NCBI GenBank assembly: GCA_905199285.1
Contig: CAJKFZ010000135.1
Coordinates: forward strand, 1-7,058
DNA length: 7,058 nt
Reading direction: 5' to 3'
DNA from: an uncultured Ruminococcus sp.
GTDB lineage: Bacteria; Bacillota; Clostridia; Oscillospirales; Ruminococcaceae
Numbering within the stretch: the stretch's first letter is position 1; the number at the start of each line of letters is the position of its first letter. A program made the position numbers and the translations under genes. Positions 4,399 through 7,058 of the stretch are shown here, in pieces. The notes under the pieces are model-generated. The model was not told where the DNA came from, searched no databases, and saw only the letters and a list, made by a program, of their open reading frames with translations.

Positions 4399-7058
4399 GA
4401 TAAGCAATAAAGAAAGTCTTTCTGACGCTCCATCAGGAATTTGCAAAGTTTACTATACTATCAATGATAATAATGAAAATGTGCTAAATGAGCAGCAACT
4501 TACCAGAGATGTGGATAACAATATTACCGGTTTTTCATTTAAACTTGATACATCGTTAAATCATGCAAAAATTACAGTTTACATTGAAGATGAAGCTGGA
4601 AATAAAAATTCTGCATTCTTGGGAGATGTTACGCATGATAATACCATTCCTCAAATTACCCAAGTTGAAATTACTGATAAAGCAGATCAAAATGCTGCTA
4701 TTCTAAAAAATCTGACATTTGGTAATGATTTGCTGGAAAATTTACTTCAACATATTTTCGCAAATGATAAATATTTTCTCAGTCTTACGATAAATGAAGA
4801 AAATTTAAAAGAAATTAAGGTTAATGTAAATGGCAAGTCTAAATCTATCACATCGGGAGATTGGATTTGCAACGATACATCAAATTCTACTGAAAAAACA
4901 TATTATATTAAACTTTCAGATCTGGGGCTGGATGAAAATAAGGGAAATAGTATTTCTGTAACAGCCTCAGACGGTCAAAATACAAGCAAACCTTTCAATC
5001 TAAATGATGACATTGAATGTACAGTTCTTTATGATCCTAATAATAATCTTGCGGATAATCATAAGGATGACAAGGATTGTAAGATTACTTTTACACCTAA
5101 TATTAAACCTTTAGAGGGAAAGTTCTTTGGTGAGATTACTGAAGATAACGCTATTACAATTTCTATGTCTGATGATGTGGGTGTCGCTGAGTACAATGTC
5201 TATGTGGATGATGTTTGCGTCACATCGGTTGTGTGCGAAGAAACAGCTACGGAAACAATAACCGAAACAGTAGCTGTAACAGATGATAGCGGCACTGCTG
5301 TTACCGATGCAGATGGTGAGGAACAAACAGAAACAGTAACAAGTACCGTTCAATACAATGTGATAATTCCATCGACAGATTACTCGTTGAAACTTAATGA
5401 CTACAAAGAAAACAAAGATTATGAGGTTAAAGTTGAACTTATTGACCTAGCTGGCAACTACAATTTTAATACTTACAATTTCACGGTAGATTCAACGCCG
5501 CCGCTAATTGATAATTTTAGTTACACAGTAAATCAATCTATGCTTAAGTTCTTTACATTTGGCATTTTCGGGAAAGAAACTATATCCATAGATATTAACG
5601 TCCATGATAACGCCTCTGGTATTGGTGTTGACCCAGATAAGGTATTTCTGTATTGGGCGCCAACGGCTGATGGCGAATTGCATAAATATAGTGCAACTCC
5701 GATTGATGAAGAAAATGGACTATACAGATTTGAGAATCTTCCGGTTGATAATGAAGCTGTTCCTTATATTGTTGTATATGATAAAATAGGAAATTCAAAC
5801 ACATTTTATTTTGTAGCTAAGGACACAGCAGAATCCTTAAACGTCGGTGAACTTATGCTTGAAGATGAAGGTACAACAGATGGAGCAACTTTAGTACTTG
5901 AGAAAGATATGCCTTCATTAAGTGTAACGGTACCATCTACTTATATCAAGTATACTGTTGGCGGTGAAACTTGGTATGGTAATGACATTGAATATGTGGT
6001 TTCAGCAAGTGATGCAAACAGCGGTTTGAATTATGTAGAAATTCAAGAAAATGATGAAACATCAAAGAAAGAAACTGACTTTGAAGGTGTCACCTTTAAC
6101 ACAAATCGTTTTCAGGATGAAGCCATCTACACATATAAGTTAATTGATGCAAACGACTATATAATTAACGCAATTGCTCATGATAATGCTGGCAATAGCA
6201 GTGTTCGTACTGAATTAAAAGTACATATTGATAAAGAAAATCCTGTTATTTCTAAGTTTGTATTCGGAGATCAGGAGGACTATGGCTCTGAGATTGTAAA
6301 GACAACATATGGGTACTACTTCAAAGAAGAAACTTCCATAAGCGTTTATGTGAACGATCCTGGCATAGCGTCTGGTATCAATAGAGTGACATTATATCTC
6401 TCTAATATCAATGGAACAACTGCCGTCAAAACTTTATACAGCACAGATGAAAAAGCGTATATTACAGATGAAACCGGAACGTATGCTGTATTTACAATTC
6501 CTATGGGATTTAAAGGAACAGTTGCCGCTGAAGCAGTTGATAATGTAGAACATACTTCAGGTCTGGTGAATGCAGATGGCAGTATCATTGAAGATGATGA
6601 AATCCATAATCAAACGTCATCGATTGATATTACTGAAACAGTTGCTACTGACAAATTAGATGCTACAAATGTGCCGTTGTACAATCGAAATATTCCCCTT
6701 ACTATTACAGTAAAGGATACGTTCTCTGGTATTTCTACTGTTGAATGGTCTATTGCAAATGACGGCGAATCGGGTGTAATTACAGTTGCAAATGATGGAA
6801 GTTATGAGAGTAATTCAAATGCAGTAACTATTGATACTGTAGAAATGGATAGCAATCTAGTTACATCAATGCAGTTTACACTTTCCGTAGATGACAACTC
6901 AAATGGTAATGTTGTTCTTATAAAACTTACGGATCGTTCAGGTAATTCCAGTGAGGTTTCAAAAACATACAGTATTGATACAACAACTCCTACCATAACT
7001 GCTGCACTTAGTAACCAGACACCGTACAATTCGATGTATTACAATACAGATCAGACGG
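4379..7058 (+). CDS. C-terminal continuation of the Ig-like repeat surface protein, frame-shifted and running off the window
   Basis: This frame is open without a stop from just after TAG at 4376-4378 to the window edge, about 893 codons, and true continuity with the upstream part resumes at about 4397. It has no ATG before 5165 and no convincing ribosome binding site, so it is a continuation and not an independent gene. It encodes successive beta-sandwich modules of bacterial Ig-like type. Each tends to end in D-x-x-GN followed by a xxD-T-x-P-x-I linker: EDEAGN 4586-4603, DLAGN 5444-5458, YDKIGN 5777-5794, HDNAGN 6179-6196 and TDRSGN 6929-6946, with linkers such as VDSTPPLI (5486-5509) and IDTTTPTI (6974-6997). 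Two modules open with an F-x-FG segment and contain ASGI (5612-5623, 6368-6379). The role is probably cell-surface display or adhesion. Whether it carries an LPxTG or other anchor cannot be seen because the C terminus is outside the window. Confidence 0.8.
5237..5350 (+). other. Thr/Glu-rich insertion inside an Ig-like module
   Basis: Between a strand ending VCVTSVVC and one starting YNVIIPS, the protein has about 38 residues dominated by Thr, Glu, Val and Asp with repeated ETxTET-like steps (ETATETITETVAVTD, then EQTETVTSTV). It interrupts the module before its DLAGN end. In the restored protein it lies at about residues 475-512. It probably forms a long extended hairpin or flexible loop projecting from the domain; this is inferred from composition. 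Confidence 0.5.

Noticed and set aside
4380..4400. Programmed +1 frameshift (release-factor-2-like) joining the two halves of the Ig-repeat gene
   Set aside because: The site reads TCT TGA with no stimulatory Shine-Dalgarno just upstream, and TCT-to-CTT slippage is unfavourable. The perfect 19-bp duplication explains the shift fully.

Overview
The window looks like a low-GC Gram-positive genome, probably an anaerobic Firmicute (Clostridia or Ruminococcus-like). The reasons are AT-rich DNA, strong GGAGG/GAGGTG-type ribosome binding sites, a Sec signal peptide followed by a Thr-rich spacer, and a WXG100-type secretion locus. The genus is inference. All genes that I can support lie on the + strand and are tightly packed.

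Positions 1-3678 read as the distal end of a type VII (ESX/Ess-like) secretion operon. In order they hold: the C-terminal, catalytically degenerate ATPase domain of an EssC/FtsK-SpoIIIE-type protein (its reading frame has an in-frame TAG at the window edge); a 110-residue WXG100 (ESAT-6-like) protein with both the W-x-G turn and a C-terminal YxxxD motif; an easily missed 58-codon gene overlapping both neighbours; a 643-residue membrane-anchored Ser/Thr kinase with an extracytoplasmic domain; and a 120-residue protein with two membrane segments. Stop/start overlaps (TTGA, ATGA) and gaps of 8 and 18 bases point to one translationally coupled transcript. The kinase has the topology of EssB/YukC (cytoplasmic kinase fold, one membrane span, external domain), but EssB is a pseudokinase and this protein keeps the catalytic residues.

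Positions 3796-7058 hold a large secreted protein made of repeated Ig-like modules, running off the right edge. In this sequence it is broken. A perfect 19-bp tandem duplication at 4358-4395 shifts the frame and stops translation at 4398. Removing one copy joins the two parts into a single open frame of at least 1081 codons, from the signal peptide to the window edge. This is the most striking local event. It could be a recent lesion, a slippage-prone on/off switch, or an assembly error.

A working model (inference) is that the EssC-like motor exports the WXG100 protein, and the kinase plus two small proteins are system-specific membrane or regulatory components. The Ig-repeat protein would be exported by Sec as a surface or adhesive partner, and may be only a neighbour. 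No RNA genes, CRISPR arrays, insertion sequences or convincing terminators were seen.
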